Shown here in pieces: positions 17,446 to 25,899 of a stretch of DNA of 64,000 nucleotides (the first letter of the stretch is position 1; the number at the start of each line of letters is the position of its first letter). The notes beneath the pieces are model-generated. The model searched no databases. It was not told the origin of the DNA and worked only from the letters and a program-made list of their open reading frames with translations. The position numbers were made by a program, and so were the translations under genes. The stretch spans positions 930,001 to 994,000 of the forward strand of contig NZ_JACHWS010000003.1 in the NCBI RefSeq assembly GCF_014191505.1, written 5' to 3'. The DNA comes from Hoyosella altamirensis (GTDB taxonomy: Bacteria > Actinomycetota > Actinomycetes > Mycobacteriales > Mycobacteriaceae).

Positions 17446-18596
17446 CGAATCACCCGGGGCAGACCAAGTCCCATCGTGGCGATCAGTTCGCGCTGGATTT
17501 CGTTCACGCCACCTCCGAAGGTCAGCACAAGGTTTCGTTTCGCGGTGATGTCGAGCCACTCTGCGAGTTCCGCAGTCGCGGGGTCGTCGAAGTTGCCGTA
17601 GCGCGCGACGATTTCCTCAAGTGACGCACCGATCTTCTGAATCTGCTCGGAACCAAAGACTTTCGTTGCCGAAGCATCTGCGACGTCGACAGCCTGGGAC
17701 GCATCGGCTGCTGCGACCTGCCAATTGAGAAGTTCGTTGATACGCAGGGCCGCCTTGGTTTTCGCGAGCGCGGCGCGAACATCCGAATGCTGAACAAGGT
17801 CATTGCGGTGCGCCCACTCGCGAACGCGGTCATACACGGCCCCGATGCGCCCGGCGGGACCAAGCATGATCCTCTCGTGATTCAGCTGGGTGGTGATGAG
17901 CTTCCAGCCCTTGTTTTCCTCGCCCACGAGCATGGATCTCGGCACCCGAACGTCGTTGTAGTACGTCGCGTTGACGTGATGCGCACCGTCGCACGTGATG
18001 ATTGGCGTCCAGCTGAACCCTGGGTCGCTGGTGTCAACGATGAGGATCGAAATACCTTTGTGTTTGGGCGCTTTCGGGTCAGTCCGAACAGCCAGCCAGA
18101 TGTAGTCGGCGTCGTGCGCGCCCGTGGTGAAGATCTTCTGGCCGTTAACGATGTAGTCGTCACCATCTAGTACTGCGGTGGTGCGCAGTGCGGCAAGGTC
18201 GGTGCCCGCTTCGGGTTCCGTGTATCCGATTGCGAAGTGCACTTCGCCCGCGAGGATCATCGGCAGGAAGCGTTGCTTTTGTTCCTCGGTTCCGTATGTC
18301 TGCAGCGTGGGACCCACAGTCTGCAGGGTGACGGAAGGCAATTGCACGTCGGCGCGGGTGGCTTCGTCAACGAAGATGTGCTGTTCGATGGCGCCGAATC
18401 CGTGGCCGCCGAACTCTCGTGGCCAGCCCACGCCTAGCCATCCGTCCTGCCCCATCCGGCGAACTATATTCCGGAACACCGGACCGTGGCGTTCCACACG
18501 CATCTCGGCGCGCTCATCAGCAGTCACCAGGTGCGTGAAGTAGTCGCGCAGGGTGGCTTGTAACTCGCGCTGACTCTCTGTGAGGTCGATGTGCAT
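17442..18596 (-). CDS. chsE2: Acyl-CoA dehydrogenase ChsE2 (FadE29-like)
   Basis: One subunit of the heteromeric flavin dehydrogenase that oxidises the 3-carbon side chain of the pregnene carboxyl-CoA; ChsE1 is the partner. The 384 residues have the ACAD signatures FAIGYTEPEAGTDLAALRTT and VNGQKIFTTGAHDADYIWL, plus RSMLVGEENKGWKLITTQL. The C-terminal FGGGVNEIQRELIATMGLGLPR is the FAD-contact region. It is 2 bases downstream of chsE1 and overlaps chsH2, in the same order as M. tuberculosis Rv3544c-Rv3543c-Rv3542c. Confidence 0.92.
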   Translation of the reverse strand: MHIDLTESQRELQATLRDYFTHLVTADERAEMRVERHGPVFRNIVRRMGQDGWLGVGWPREFGGHGFGAIEQHIFVDEATRADVQLPSVTLQTVGPTLQTYGTEEQKQRFLPMILAGEVHFAIGYTEPEAGTDLAALRTTAVLDGDDYIVNGQKIFTTGAHDADYIWLAVRTDPKAPKHKGISILIVDTSDPGFSWTPIITCDGAHHVNATYYNDVRVPRSMLVGEENKGWKLITTQLNHERIMLGPAGRIGAVYDRVREWAHRNDLVQHSDVRAALAKTKAALRINELLNWQVAAADASQAVDVADASATKVFGSEQIQKIGASLEEIVARYGNFDDPATAELAEWLDITAKRNLVLTFGGGVNEIQRELIATMGLGLPRVIR

Positions 18597-18598
18597 GG

Positions 18599-19654
18599 CT
18601 AGACCCCCAATCTTTCACGCTGCTGCTCGGCGCCGCCGAGCAGCCGGGCGACGTCTTTGAGGACGGAATAGTGCCGGTGCAGTGGGTATGACATGTCGAC
18701 GCCAACGCCGCCGTGCAGGTGGTGACAGGTACGCAGCGCAGGCAGACCTTCGGCGATGAGCCAGTAGGCGGCGATCGTGAGATCGTCGTCGGCATCAAGC
18801 CCAGATGCAAGGCGCCAGGTTGCTGCTTTCAGCGCCAGATCCGCAGTGCGCGCCGCAATGTAGACATCGGCGATCTGCTGTGCGACAGCCTGAAATGTCG
18901 CGAGCGGCTTACCGAATTGCGTTCGCGTGCCGATGTGGTGGGTGGTGAGCTCCAGGGCCCCCGTTAGTGCGCCACAGCCGACAGCCACAGCACCGAGGGT
19001 CCCGGCGACGCGAAGCCATTCGACGGCGTCAGTCGACGCATCTGCACCGAGTACCTCGGCGGTCACGTTCACGAACCGCATGATGTACTCCGGGGCACCT
19101 GACGACGAGGGCACCCGGTGCAACGAAACTCCCGTGGCGTGCGGGTCCACGAGGAAAACACCGGACCGTTCACCGACTTGGGCTGGCACGAGAACACGCC
19201 GCGCCTGCTGCGCATACAAGACAGCAGCGGTGCGTCCATTCAAGAACCATTGGCCGCCGCGCGTCGCGTGCACGCTGAACGCTCCGGGCAATTCCGCGGT
19301 GAGAACGGCGTTGCCGGCCGCCACGTCAGGCAATATCTCCGCCTTCTGTTCGCGGGTCCCGAAAGCGCATAGCGGCAGTACCCCCATTGCGAGGGTCGGG
19401 AGAGCGGGAACGCGCGCGCCGGACTTGCCCACTGCGGAGAGGACGACACCGACTTCAGCGATGCCCAGACCATCACCTCCGAGGTCCGTCGGCATCGCGA
19501 GCGAGAGGAGCCCCGATTTGGCGAGCGATGCCCAGAGTGCATCGTCGAAATCTCCGGCTTCTGCAGGGGCAATGCCTTCCCCGTGAGCCTTCTGCAGCAC
19601 TGCCTCGGTCAGCCCGAGGATGTCCCGCTGGATGTCATCGAGATGAAAGTCCAC
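18599..19654 (-). CDS. chsE1: Acyl-CoA dehydrogenase ChsE1 (FadE28-like)
   Basis: Partner of ChsE2 in the steroid side-chain dehydrogenase. The 351-residue protein shows the ACAD fold with AMPTDLGGDGLGIAEVGVVL, THHIGTRTQFGKPLATFQAV and the C-terminal YPLHRHYSVLKDVARLLGG; the middle domain is degenerate, as is typical of this subunit. I start it at GTG 19654 (residues VDFHLDDIQ), because GGAG lies seven bases upstream, rather than at 19702, where a start would fall inside the operator. A KstR-like site at 19695-19708 is about 40 bases before the start. In M. tuberculosis cyp125 precedes this gene; it is absent here. Confidence 0.9.
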   Translation of the reverse strand: MDFHLDDIQRDILGLTEAVLQKAHGEGIAPAEAGDFDDALWASLAKSGLLSLAMPTDLGGDGLGIAEVGVVLSAVGKSGARVPALPTLAMGVLPLCAFGTREQKAEILPDVAAGNAVLTAELPGAFSVHATRGGQWFLNGRTAAVLYAQQARRVLVPAQVGERSGVFLVDPHATGVSLHRVPSSSGAPEYIMRFVNVTAEVLGADASTDAVEWLRVAGTLGAVAVGCGALTGALELTTHHIGTRTQFGKPLATFQAVAQQIADVYIAARTADLALKAATWRLASGLDADDDLTIAAYWLIAEGLPALRTCHHLHGGVGVDMSYPLHRHYSVLKDVARLLGGAEQQRERLGV

Positions 19655-19694
19655 GTACCAGCTCCGTTTCACACCGGTTCGGCTACTGCAAAAG

Positions 19695-19708
19695 TGTAAC
19701 ACGTTCTA
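19695..19708. promoter_or_regulatory. KstR-like operator upstream of chsE1
   Basis: TGTAACACGTTCTA fits the KstR consensus TNNAACNNGTTNNA at every defined position. It lies in the divergent gap between chsE1 (start 19654) and the alpha/beta hydrolase (start 19764), so it may repress both. KstR releases its operators when a 3-oxo-cholestenoyl-CoA type ligand is present. Confidence 0.75.
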
Positions 19709-19763
19709 GTATTGTTTGAATCAACCTGTTGGAAAATGAGCAACCCCGAGGAGGGCACGTCGC

Positions 19764-20624
19764 ATGAGCCAGTACAGGACGCCGCTCAGCGGCGCAGGGT
19801 GGCGCCTCATCGAGCGGCGGATCGCCGTAGCCCCCACAGTCGATATCCCTGCTCCAGAGCCAATCACCCTGCCTGGACGTGGGCAAACAGCGATCTTCGA
19901 CATTGGTCCGCGCGACGCCGAGCCGATCATTCTCCTCCACGCACTCTCCTGCACAAGCCTATTGACGTGGTACCCATCGCTGCCGCAACTGTCACGCAAG
20001 TACAGGGTGATCGGCCTGGATCAGCGGTGGCACGGCGCGGGCATCAAGTCCAACACGTTCTCCCTTGAAGACTGCGCTGACGATGTTGCCGCACTCGGAA
20101 CCGAACTCGGCTTCGAACACTTCACCGTGGCCGGGTACTCGATGGGCTCCATGGTCGGTCAACTCGTCGCAAAACGACACCCGGATCGCCTCACCGGCCT
20201 CGTCCTGTGCGCGACGACGAGAAACGTACGCCGAAGAGACCACATTGCATTCGACGCGTACATGAGGGTGACCGCTCGGATGCGTCCGCGTCCGCACCGG
20301 CGCGAACGGCCCCGCCTCAGCGACGGGGGCCACCGCTGGCTTTACAGCGAGTTCCGGCGAACCACTTTCTCGGCCAACATCGCGGCGATCAACGCGATCG
20401 CCAACTTCAATTCAGCCTCCTGGCTGCATGAATTGCGCACCCGCACGGCGGTGGTCGTGATGCGCCGCGACCGTGCAATACCGCCACGGGACCAGCGAGC
20501 CGTCGCGAGATCTATTCCTGGCGCCGCGCGGTTCGATGTTGACGCCGGACACGCGGGATGCGTCTTCTCGCCCGAACAGTTCGTCCCCGCGCTTACCGCT
20601 GCCTGCGATTGGGTACACAGCTAA
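19764..20624 (+). CDS. Alpha/beta-hydrolase
   Basis: A 286-residue alpha/beta-hydrolase fold protein. Visible elements are IILLHALSCTSLLTWYPSL (oxyanion-hole region), the nucleophile elbow GYSMGSMVGQ with catalytic Ser, and a C-terminal His in DAGHAGCVF; the acid residue is probably D in VVMRRDRAIP. A GAGGAGG ribosome site precedes the ATG. It is divergent from chsE1 across a KstR-like operator, suggesting co-regulation with cholesterol catabolism; it could hydrolyse a steroid ester or ring-cleavage product, but the substrate is unknown. It converges tightly on the WS/DGAT gene (three bases between stops). Confidence 0.83.
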   Translation: MSQYRTPLSGAGWRLIERRIAVAPTVDIPAPEPITLPGRGQTAIFDIGPRDAEPIILLHALSCTSLLTWYPSLPQLSRKYRVIGLDQRWHGAGIKSNTFSLEDCADDVAALGTELGFEHFTVAGYSMGSMVGQLVAKRHPDRLTGLVLCATTRNVRRRDHIAFDAYMRVTARMRPRPHRRERPRLSDGGHRWLYSEFRRTTFSANIAAINAIANFNSASWLHELRTRTAVVVMRRDRAIPPRDQRAVARSIPGAARFDVDAGHAGCVFSPEQFVPALTAACDWVHS

Positions 20625-20627
20625 CGG

Positions 20628-22028
20628 TTATTGCTCCTCAGCACATCGTTTGAGTTCAGCGAGCGCCTCCGGTACGGCATCGGCCAGCGGCCACACGTCG
20701 GGCGCAAGATTCGCCGCCGCGATCACCCCGAAGTCGACCTTGCCCTCGCGTGAGATCACTGTGATGTTCAGTCCCGCGCCATGGAAAACTGGGCCGAACG
20801 GATACATGCCGGTGATTCGGGCCCCCAGGAGATACAGCGGCATTGGCGGACCAGGGACGTTCGACATAACCAGGTTGTGCACCACCGGATGCCGTTCGGC
20901 AAGGCGGAGCGACGAGTAGGCACGCACCGCAAGACCTAGCGTGCCGAACGACGCGAACTGCGCAACATCCTGGAGCAGGTCCGCGGGAACCATAGCGTGG
21001 TGCTCCTTCGCTTGCCGGTTCGCTTCTCCGAGAAAACGGAGCCGCTCGGCCGGATCCTCGATGTGCGTGGGCAAGGACGAAAAGATCGAGGAAACCTTGT
21101 TGGCGCCTTCATCCTGACGTTGCGACCGTCCCCGCACTGAGACGGGGATCGTGGCAAGCAGCGGGATGTCGGGAAGTTCGCCACGCTCGGCGAGGTACTT
21201 ACGCAGCGCACCGGCACAAATCGCGAGGATCACATCGTTGACTGTCAGCCCGAAAGCAGTCCGTACTGCCTTGATGTCGTCGAGATCCACTGCGCAGTAG
21301 GAGACGCTGCGCCGCCCAGTGATCGTGGCGTTGAATGAGGTGCGTGGTGCGGTGAAGGGAATTCGCATCCCCTCGTTCCGCACCGCCTTCATCACGAACT
21401 TGGGGATCGGCCGCGCGGCCTCCGCTACTAGGCGCGCAACACTCACGGGCCTGCTTGCGATACCAAGCACCCCGTGCGCGAGGAGTTCCACCGGCCCCGG
21501 TGGTCCTGGATTCTCGCGCTGTTCCTTCGGCAGTTCGGGCAGCGGTGAATCCGGTTCCAGACCGGACAGGTAGGCCATCAGCGTCGCTCCGCTGACCCCG
21601 TCAATCCCTGCGTGATGCATCTTCCCGATCAGGAGGAGGCTCCCGTCGGCACTCCCTTCGACGACGTAAAACTCCCACAGCGGCCTCCGGCGTGACATCG
21701 GCTGACCCGCGACATGGGCGCAGAGTTCGGCGATTTCCTCACGACCGCCCGGCGCGGGCACAGCAATGCGATGAACGTGGTGCTCAATGTCGAATTCGTC
21801 GTCCTCAATCCACACCGGATGGTGCATGTTGAAGCGAGGGTTGTACAGCTTCCGGCGAAAAACCGGGATGTGCCGTGTGCGCTCCTCCAGGGTCGATTTC
21901 AGCTTCGCGAAGGTGTACCCGCCGGGGATTGTCTCCGGGTCAAGGGTCACCAGCGCACACACATGCAGTAGCTGTGAAGAAGTCTCGAAATACAAGAAGC
22001 TGGCGTCGAGCCCGGTGAGGCGCTGCAT
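20628..22028 (-). CDS. Wax ester synthase/diacylglycerol acyltransferase (WS/DGAT)
   Basis: Bifunctional acyltransferase that makes triacylglycerols or wax esters from acyl-CoA. The 466-residue length is typical. The catalytic motif HHxxxDG is present as HHAGIDG at residues 138-144. Other family segments are the N-terminal LTGLDASFLYFET, PLWEFYVVEG, VNDVILAICAGALRKYL and NLVMSNVPGPPMPLYLLGA. A GGAAGG site lies near the ATG. It sits between cholesterol genes, and storage of cholesterol-derived acyl groups is a plausible but unproven link. Confidence 0.92.
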   Translation of the reverse strand: MQRLTGLDASFLYFETSSQLLHVCALVTLDPETIPGGYTFAKLKSTLEERTRHIPVFRRKLYNPRFNMHHPVWIEDDEFDIEHHVHRIAVPAPGGREEIAELCAHVAGQPMSRRRPLWEFYVVEGSADGSLLLIGKMHHAGIDGVSGATLMAYLSGLEPDSPLPELPKEQRENPGPPGPVELLAHGVLGIASRPVSVARLVAEAARPIPKFVMKAVRNEGMRIPFTAPRTSFNATITGRRSVSYCAVDLDDIKAVRTAFGLTVNDVILAICAGALRKYLAERGELPDIPLLATIPVSVRGRSQRQDEGANKVSSIFSSLPTHIEDPAERLRFLGEANRQAKEHHAMVPADLLQDVAQFASFGTLGLAVRAYSSLRLAERHPVVHNLVMSNVPGPPMPLYLLGARITGMYPFGPVFHGAGLNITVISREGKVDFGVIAAANLAPDVWPLADAVPEALAELKRCAEEQ

Positions 22029-22063
22029 GGACGTACCTTCCGCGAGGTGGCGTGCTAGTCAAT

Positions 22064-24214
22064 CTATCTGGGGAGGCCGAGAATTCGCTCGGCTGCGACG
22101 TTGCGGAGTATCTCCGTGGTGCCACCGGCGATGCTCAGACATCGGGTCAGCAAAAACTCGTGCTGGATGCTGCGCGCAATTTCGGATTCCGCGACCGCGC
22201 CCTGCACACCCAGCATCTCGAGTGCTGTCTCAGCGACGTCCTGCCGATGTGCCACTCCGATGAGTTTGCGCACGCTCGACTCCGCTCCAGGCCCTCTGCC
22301 GTCAAGCTGGCTGACGACCGCTCGCAGATCAAGCACGGCGCACGCGACACTGTCGACCACCAGCGCTCCCACGGCGGCATCACTGCTGGAATCCGCGAGT
22401 CCGAGGAGCCGCTCAAGACTCTCACCCAGCGTGGCGCTGCCGCTCATCGCGACTCGCTCGTTCGCGAGCGTTGTCCGCGCCAGCTTCCAGCCCGCTCCTT
22501 CTCCCCCAACGACGCATTCGTCGGGCACGAACACGTTGTCGAGGAAAACCTGGTTGAAGCGCTCTTCGCCGGTAATCTCTCGCAACGGACGAATCTCAAT
22601 CCCGGCGCTCTCCATGTCGACCAGGAAATACGTAATGCCTTTGTGTTTGGCAGCGTCCGGATCTGTGCGGGCGAGACAGATTGCCCAGTCCGCTTCGTGC
22701 GCCAGAGACGTCCAGATCTTCGAGCCCGTCAGCCGCCAGCCACCGTCAGCCCGTACGGCCCGCGTCCGCAACGATGCCAGATCTGATCCTGCCTCAGGCT
22801 CGCTGAACAACTGGCACCACGTCACCTCACCGAGGAGGGTGGGCCAGAGGAATCTCTCGTGCTGTTGAGGGGTGCCGTGCTCCATGATCGTTGCCGCCGC
22901 CCACCCGCCGATCACCAGACTGGGGCGAGTTATTCCCGCAGCATCGAGTTCCCTTTCGATCACAATTTGCTGAACAGGCGTGGCACCCAACCCGAACGGT
23001 TTCGGCCAGTGCGGCGTGAAGTATCCAGCTTCGACCAAACGCCGACGCTGCTCCCCAGCTGGACTGGCCGCGATAGCCGCGATGTCGGTGCGGATCCCCA
23101 CCGCATCGACCTCGACAGTGCTGAGATCAACGTCGATGCGCCGTCGCATGCCATCGCGCGCAAGCTTTGACACGCGCCGCAGCCAGAACGCACTGCCGCC
23201 GAGTAATTGCCGCAGCGCCACGGCACGCCGAAGATACAGGTGGGCGTCGTGTTCCCACGTGAAGCCGATGCCGCCGAGTACCTGGATACAGTCCTTCGCG
23301 GTGTCCACCGCAGCATCCAGGGCACCGGCCGCGGCAACTGCGGCGCTGAAGGTGAACTGGTCCCCGCTCTGGTCGGCGGCGCGCGACGCATCCCACGCTA
23401 GGGCTGTTGCCTTCTCTGTCCGGCACAGCGATGCCGCACAGAGATGCTTGATGGCCTGGAAGGAGCCGATCTTCGCGCCGAACTGTTCGCGCGTGCGCGC
23501 ATACTCAGTTGCGGTCGCTAGGCACCACGCCGCTACACCGGCGGCCTCCGCTGCCGCGAACATCGCGGCGACATCGCGAACCCGCCCCGTCGTAAGTTCC
23601 GGAATGACGGCACCGGGGGCTAGGACGGCGCCATCGATGTCGACGTTTCCGACCACAGTCGACAAGTCGAGCACCTGCAGCTGAGTGACGTGCGCACCGG
23701 CCGTGCCCGGCGGAATGAGAACCCACACTTCCCCGTCAATGGTGTCTGCAGGTGCCAGTATGTAGGACTCCGATGTGGCGCCGGGAACGAACTCGAGCCT
23801 CCCGCTCAGCACGAGTTCCGTGCCCCCATTGCTGTCCGCGCGTAGAACCCCATGCGGGCCAATTGCTACTGCCGCGGTCGCGGTCCCCTCGACGAGTTCG
23901 GGCACCGTCTCCTTGGCAGCTGGGGCATCCGGAGCGCGGCCCAAGAGCGTCGCCGCGAGGAGCGTCGTTAAGACAGGTCCCGGTGCAAGCGCCGTCGCGG
24001 CAGCTTCGAGTCCCGCAGCGGCGTCGGTGATGGTCCCGCCGGCGCCACCGAGTTCCTCGGGGACGGCCACGCCGAACAGCCCGAGCGACGCGAGCGCGGA
24101 CCATCCGGACTGGTAATCGCCGGCCCGGGCGGCCTCGATAGGCTGGGCTCGCGCCGCCCAGGTCCGCACCGCTTCCGTCAGCGCCCGCTGGGTGTCAGTC
24201 GTCGCAATTGGCAC
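22064..24214 (-). CDS. chsE3: Two-domain acyl-CoA dehydrogenase ChsE3 (FadE34-like)
   Basis: A 716-residue fusion of two ACAD modules, close in size to M. tuberculosis FadE34/ChsE3 (711 residues, Rv3573c), which also lies beside kstR and oxidises a steroid side-chain acyl-CoA. The N-terminal module has AVPEELGGAGGTITDAAAGL and TREQFGAKIGSFQAIKHL. The C-terminal module has CQLFSEPEAGSDLASLRTRA, LTGSKIWTSLAHEADWAICL and the end SIAGGTTEILRNVAAERILG. AGGAGG precedes the GTG start at 24214, and a KstR-like operator is 36 bases upstream. Confidence 0.93.
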   Translation of the reverse strand: MPIATTDTQRALTEAVRTWAARAQPIEAARAGDYQSGWSALASLGLFGVAVPEELGGAGGTITDAAAGLEAAATALAPGPVLTTLLAATLLGRAPDAPAAKETVPELVEGTATAAVAIGPHGVLRADSNGGTELVLSGRLEFVPGATSESYILAPADTIDGEVWVLIPPGTAGAHVTQLQVLDLSTVVGNVDIDGAVLAPGAVIPELTTGRVRDVAAMFAAAEAAGVAAWCLATATEYARTREQFGAKIGSFQAIKHLCAASLCRTEKATALAWDASRAADQSGDQFTFSAAVAAAGALDAAVDTAKDCIQVLGGIGFTWEHDAHLYLRRAVALRQLLGGSAFWLRRVSKLARDGMRRRIDVDLSTVEVDAVGIRTDIAAIAASPAGEQRRRLVEAGYFTPHWPKPFGLGATPVQQIVIERELDAAGITRPSLVIGGWAAATIMEHGTPQQHERFLWPTLLGEVTWCQLFSEPEAGSDLASLRTRAVRADGGWRLTGSKIWTSLAHEADWAICLARTDPDAAKHKGITYFLVDMESAGIEIRPLREITGEERFNQVFLDNVFVPDECVVGGEGAGWKLARTTLANERVAMSGSATLGESLERLLGLADSSSDAAVGALVVDSVACAVLDLRAVVSQLDGRGPGAESSVRKLIGVAHRQDVAETALEMLGVQGAVAESEIARSIQHEFLLTRCLSIAGGTTEILRNVAAERILGLPR

Positions 24215-24250
24215 ACGTCCTCCTTGTCATGGTTCCGCGCTGTTTTATAG

Positions 24251-24264
24251 TAGAACGTGTTCTA
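24251..24264. promoter_or_regulatory. KstR-like operator between chsE3 and kstR
   Basis: TAGAACGTGTTCTA matches TNNAACNNGTTNNA with perfect TAGAAC/GTTCTA arms. It is 36 bases before the chsE3 start and about 110 bases before kstR, so it probably gives repression of chsE3 and autoregulation of kstR. Confidence 0.8.
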
Positions 24265-24333
24265 TATAATGGCTAGGGGCCCGTAGGCAAAGGCAACCGC
24301 ACCGCAGCTGCGGTAATCTTGATCAATAGTTCT

Positions 24334-24343
24334 GAACATGTTC
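24334..24343. promoter_or_regulatory. Second palindrome upstream of kstR (partial KstR match)
   Basis: GAACATGTTC is a perfect 10-base palindrome 30 bases before the kstR ATG. It keeps the AACNNGTT core but lacks the outer T and A of the KstR consensus, so it may be a weaker autoregulatory site. An ATG inside it would open a longer kstR frame, which I reject because AGGAG precedes the ATG at 24374. Confidence 0.5.
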
Positions 24344-24373
24344 TTTATCGACGCCGCTAAACAGGAGCGCCGG

Positions 24374-25000
24374 ATGCCACCACGCACGCGAAACAAGACG
24401 ACCGCACCCGGGGCAGCCGAGTCAGCCAACGGAACCGGGTCCGCCGCCCAGCGCGAGCGGCGCAAGCGCATCCTCGACGCCACCCTCGCACTAGCCGCCA
24501 AGGGCGGATTCGAGGCCGTGCAGATGCGCGCGGTTGCCGAGAACGCAGGCGTGGCACTGGGGACGCTTTACCGCTATTTCCCCTCGAAGATCCACCTGCT
24601 CGTTGCGGCGCTCGCTCAGGAATTCCAGCTGGCAGGCGAGAAACTCGACCGCAGCAAGATCCCTGGAGAAACCGCCGCCGACCGTCTTCTCTACGTGTTC
24701 GAACGGAACACGACCGCGATGCAGCGCAACCCGAATCTGACGGAAGCTATGGTCCGCGCGTTCATGTTCGCCGACACAACTGTCGCGCTCGAGGTCGAGC
24801 AGGTCGGCCAGCTGATGGAGGACATGTTTGCGCGCGCCGCGGGGATCGATAACCCCACAGAACATGATCGAGCGATATTTCACCTCATCGCCGATACCTG
24901 GATGGCTAATCTGATCGCATGGGTCACACATCGCGTCTCCTCGGCAGACGTGCATCACCGCATCGAACTAGCCGTTCGCCTGCTTCTCGACAAAGAATAG
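24374..25000 (+). CDS. kstR: KstR, TetR-family repressor of cholesterol catabolism
   Basis: A 208-residue TetR regulator. The N-terminal DNA-binding domain is nearly identical in pattern to M. tuberculosis KstR (Rv3574): AQRERRKRILDATLALAAKG, then EAVQMRAVAENAGVALGTLY and RYFPSKIHLL at about residues 25-76. The ligand domain keeps MQRNPNLTEAMVRAFMFADT. The start at 24374 is supported by AGGAG eight bases upstream. Divergent placement from chsE3 with two operator-like palindromes between, and a third operator ahead of the downstream mce4 cluster, supports control of side-chain degradation and sterol uptake. Confidence 0.95.
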   Translation: MPPRTRNKTTAPGAAESANGTGSAAQRERRKRILDATLALAAKGGFEAVQMRAVAENAGVALGTLYRYFPSKIHLLVAALAQEFQLAGEKLDRSKIPGETAADRLLYVFERNTTAMQRNPNLTEAMVRAFMFADTTVALEVEQVGQLMEDMFARAAGIDNPTEHDRAIFHLIADTWMANLIAWVTHRVSSADVHHRIELAVRLLLDKE

Positions 25001-25016
25001 ATCCGGTTCTTCTTTA

Positions 25017-25048
25017 CGCTCCGCTTCCCACAAGATTCGGAGCGAATC
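25017..25048 (+). terminator. Weak hairpins after kstR
   Basis: CGCTCCG at 25017-25023 pairs with CGGAGCG at 25038-25044; an alternative hairpin GATTCG/CGAATC uses 25034-25048. The two are mutually exclusive. No T-run follows. It could separate kstR from the mce4 transcript or act as a pause site; evidence is weak. Confidence 0.3.
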
Positions 25049-25077
25049 TCGCGACTCCCGCCCATTTCTTTGACACA

Positions 25078-25089
25078 AGAACGTGTTCT
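25078..25089. promoter_or_regulatory. KstR-like operator upstream of mce4
   Basis: AGAACGTGTTCT has perfect AGAAC/GTTCT arms around a 2-base centre and keeps the AACNNGTT core; followed by A it matches the consensus except for its first base. It is 43 bases before the yrbE4A start. mce4 of M. tuberculosis is likewise under KstR. Confidence 0.75.
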
Positions 25090-25132
25090 ACATAGTATTG
25101 CCTGCATCACAGCACGCACGGGAGCGAGGGCG

Positions 25133-25897
25133 ATGAGTACAGCCGCGGGTGTACCGCTCAGAGCTGTCGGTGACTTCTTCGGTTTCGTCGCCCAGACAGC
25201 ACGCGCGCTCCTTCGACCGCCTTTTCAGGCTCGCGAGTTCGTCGACCAAGCCTGGTTCATTGCGCGGGTCTCGCTCGTCCCCACCCTGCTGATGGCGGTG
25301 CCTTTCACGGTGCTCGTCACTTTCACACTTAACATCCTGCTCCACGAAATCGGTGCCGCTGACCTCAGCGGTGCCGGTGCGGCTTTCGGTGCGGTCACCC
25401 AGGTCGGCCCGATCGTGACTGTCCTCATCGTCAGCGGCGCAGGTGCTACCGCTATCTGCGCGGACATGGGAGCACGAACGATCCGTGAAGAAATCGACGC
25501 GATGCGCGTGCTCGGAATCAGCCCGATCCAGCGCCTCGTTGTTCCTCGCGTCCTCGCCTCGACGCTCGTGGCACTGATGCTCAACGGACTCGTGTGCACC
25601 ATCGGCATCCTCGGCAGCTACGTCTTCTCGGTGTATCTGCAGGACGTCAACCCGGGCGCCTTCATCGACGGTCTCACGCTGCTCACCGGCTTCTCCGAGC
25701 TCATGATCTCCGAGCTTAAAGCCGCGATGTTCGGCATGATCGCGGGCCTTGTCGCCTGCTTCCTCGGCCTGAACGTCAGCGGCGGGCCGAAGAGCGTAGG
25801 CGCTGCAGTTAATCAGACGGTGGTCTTCGCGTTCATGGCGCTCTTCGTCGTCAACGTGGTCATCACCGCGCTCGGCATCAAGATCACGGCGGTGTAG
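25133..25897 (+). CDS. yrbE4A: YrbE4A, MlaE-type permease of the Mce4 sterol importer
   Basis: Integral membrane permease subunit of the Mce4 ABC-type importer, which takes up cholesterol. The 254 residues include the MlaE-family core EFVDQAWFIARVSLVPTLLM, GATAICADMGARTIREEIDA and MRVLGISPIQRLVVPRVLAS, with about five membrane segments. The frame is open from 25070 but that part lies in the operator; ATG 25133 with a GGGAGCGAGGG-type ribosome site gives the usual N-terminus. It is the first gene of a ten-gene run with short gaps or overlaps. The ATPase MceG is not in this window. Confidence 0.93.
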   Translation: MSTAAGVPLRAVGDFFGFVAQTARALLRPPFQAREFVDQAWFIARVSLVPTLLMAVPFTVLVTFTLNILLHEIGAADLSGAGAAFGAVTQVGPIVTVLIVSGAGATAICADMGARTIREEIDAMRVLGISPIQRLVVPRVLASTLVALMLNGLVCTIGILGSYVFSVYLQDVNPGAFIDGLTLLTGFSELMISELKAAMFGMIAGLVACFLGLNVSGGPKSVGAAVNQTVVFAFMALFVVNVVITALGIKITAV

Positions 25898-25899
25898 GA

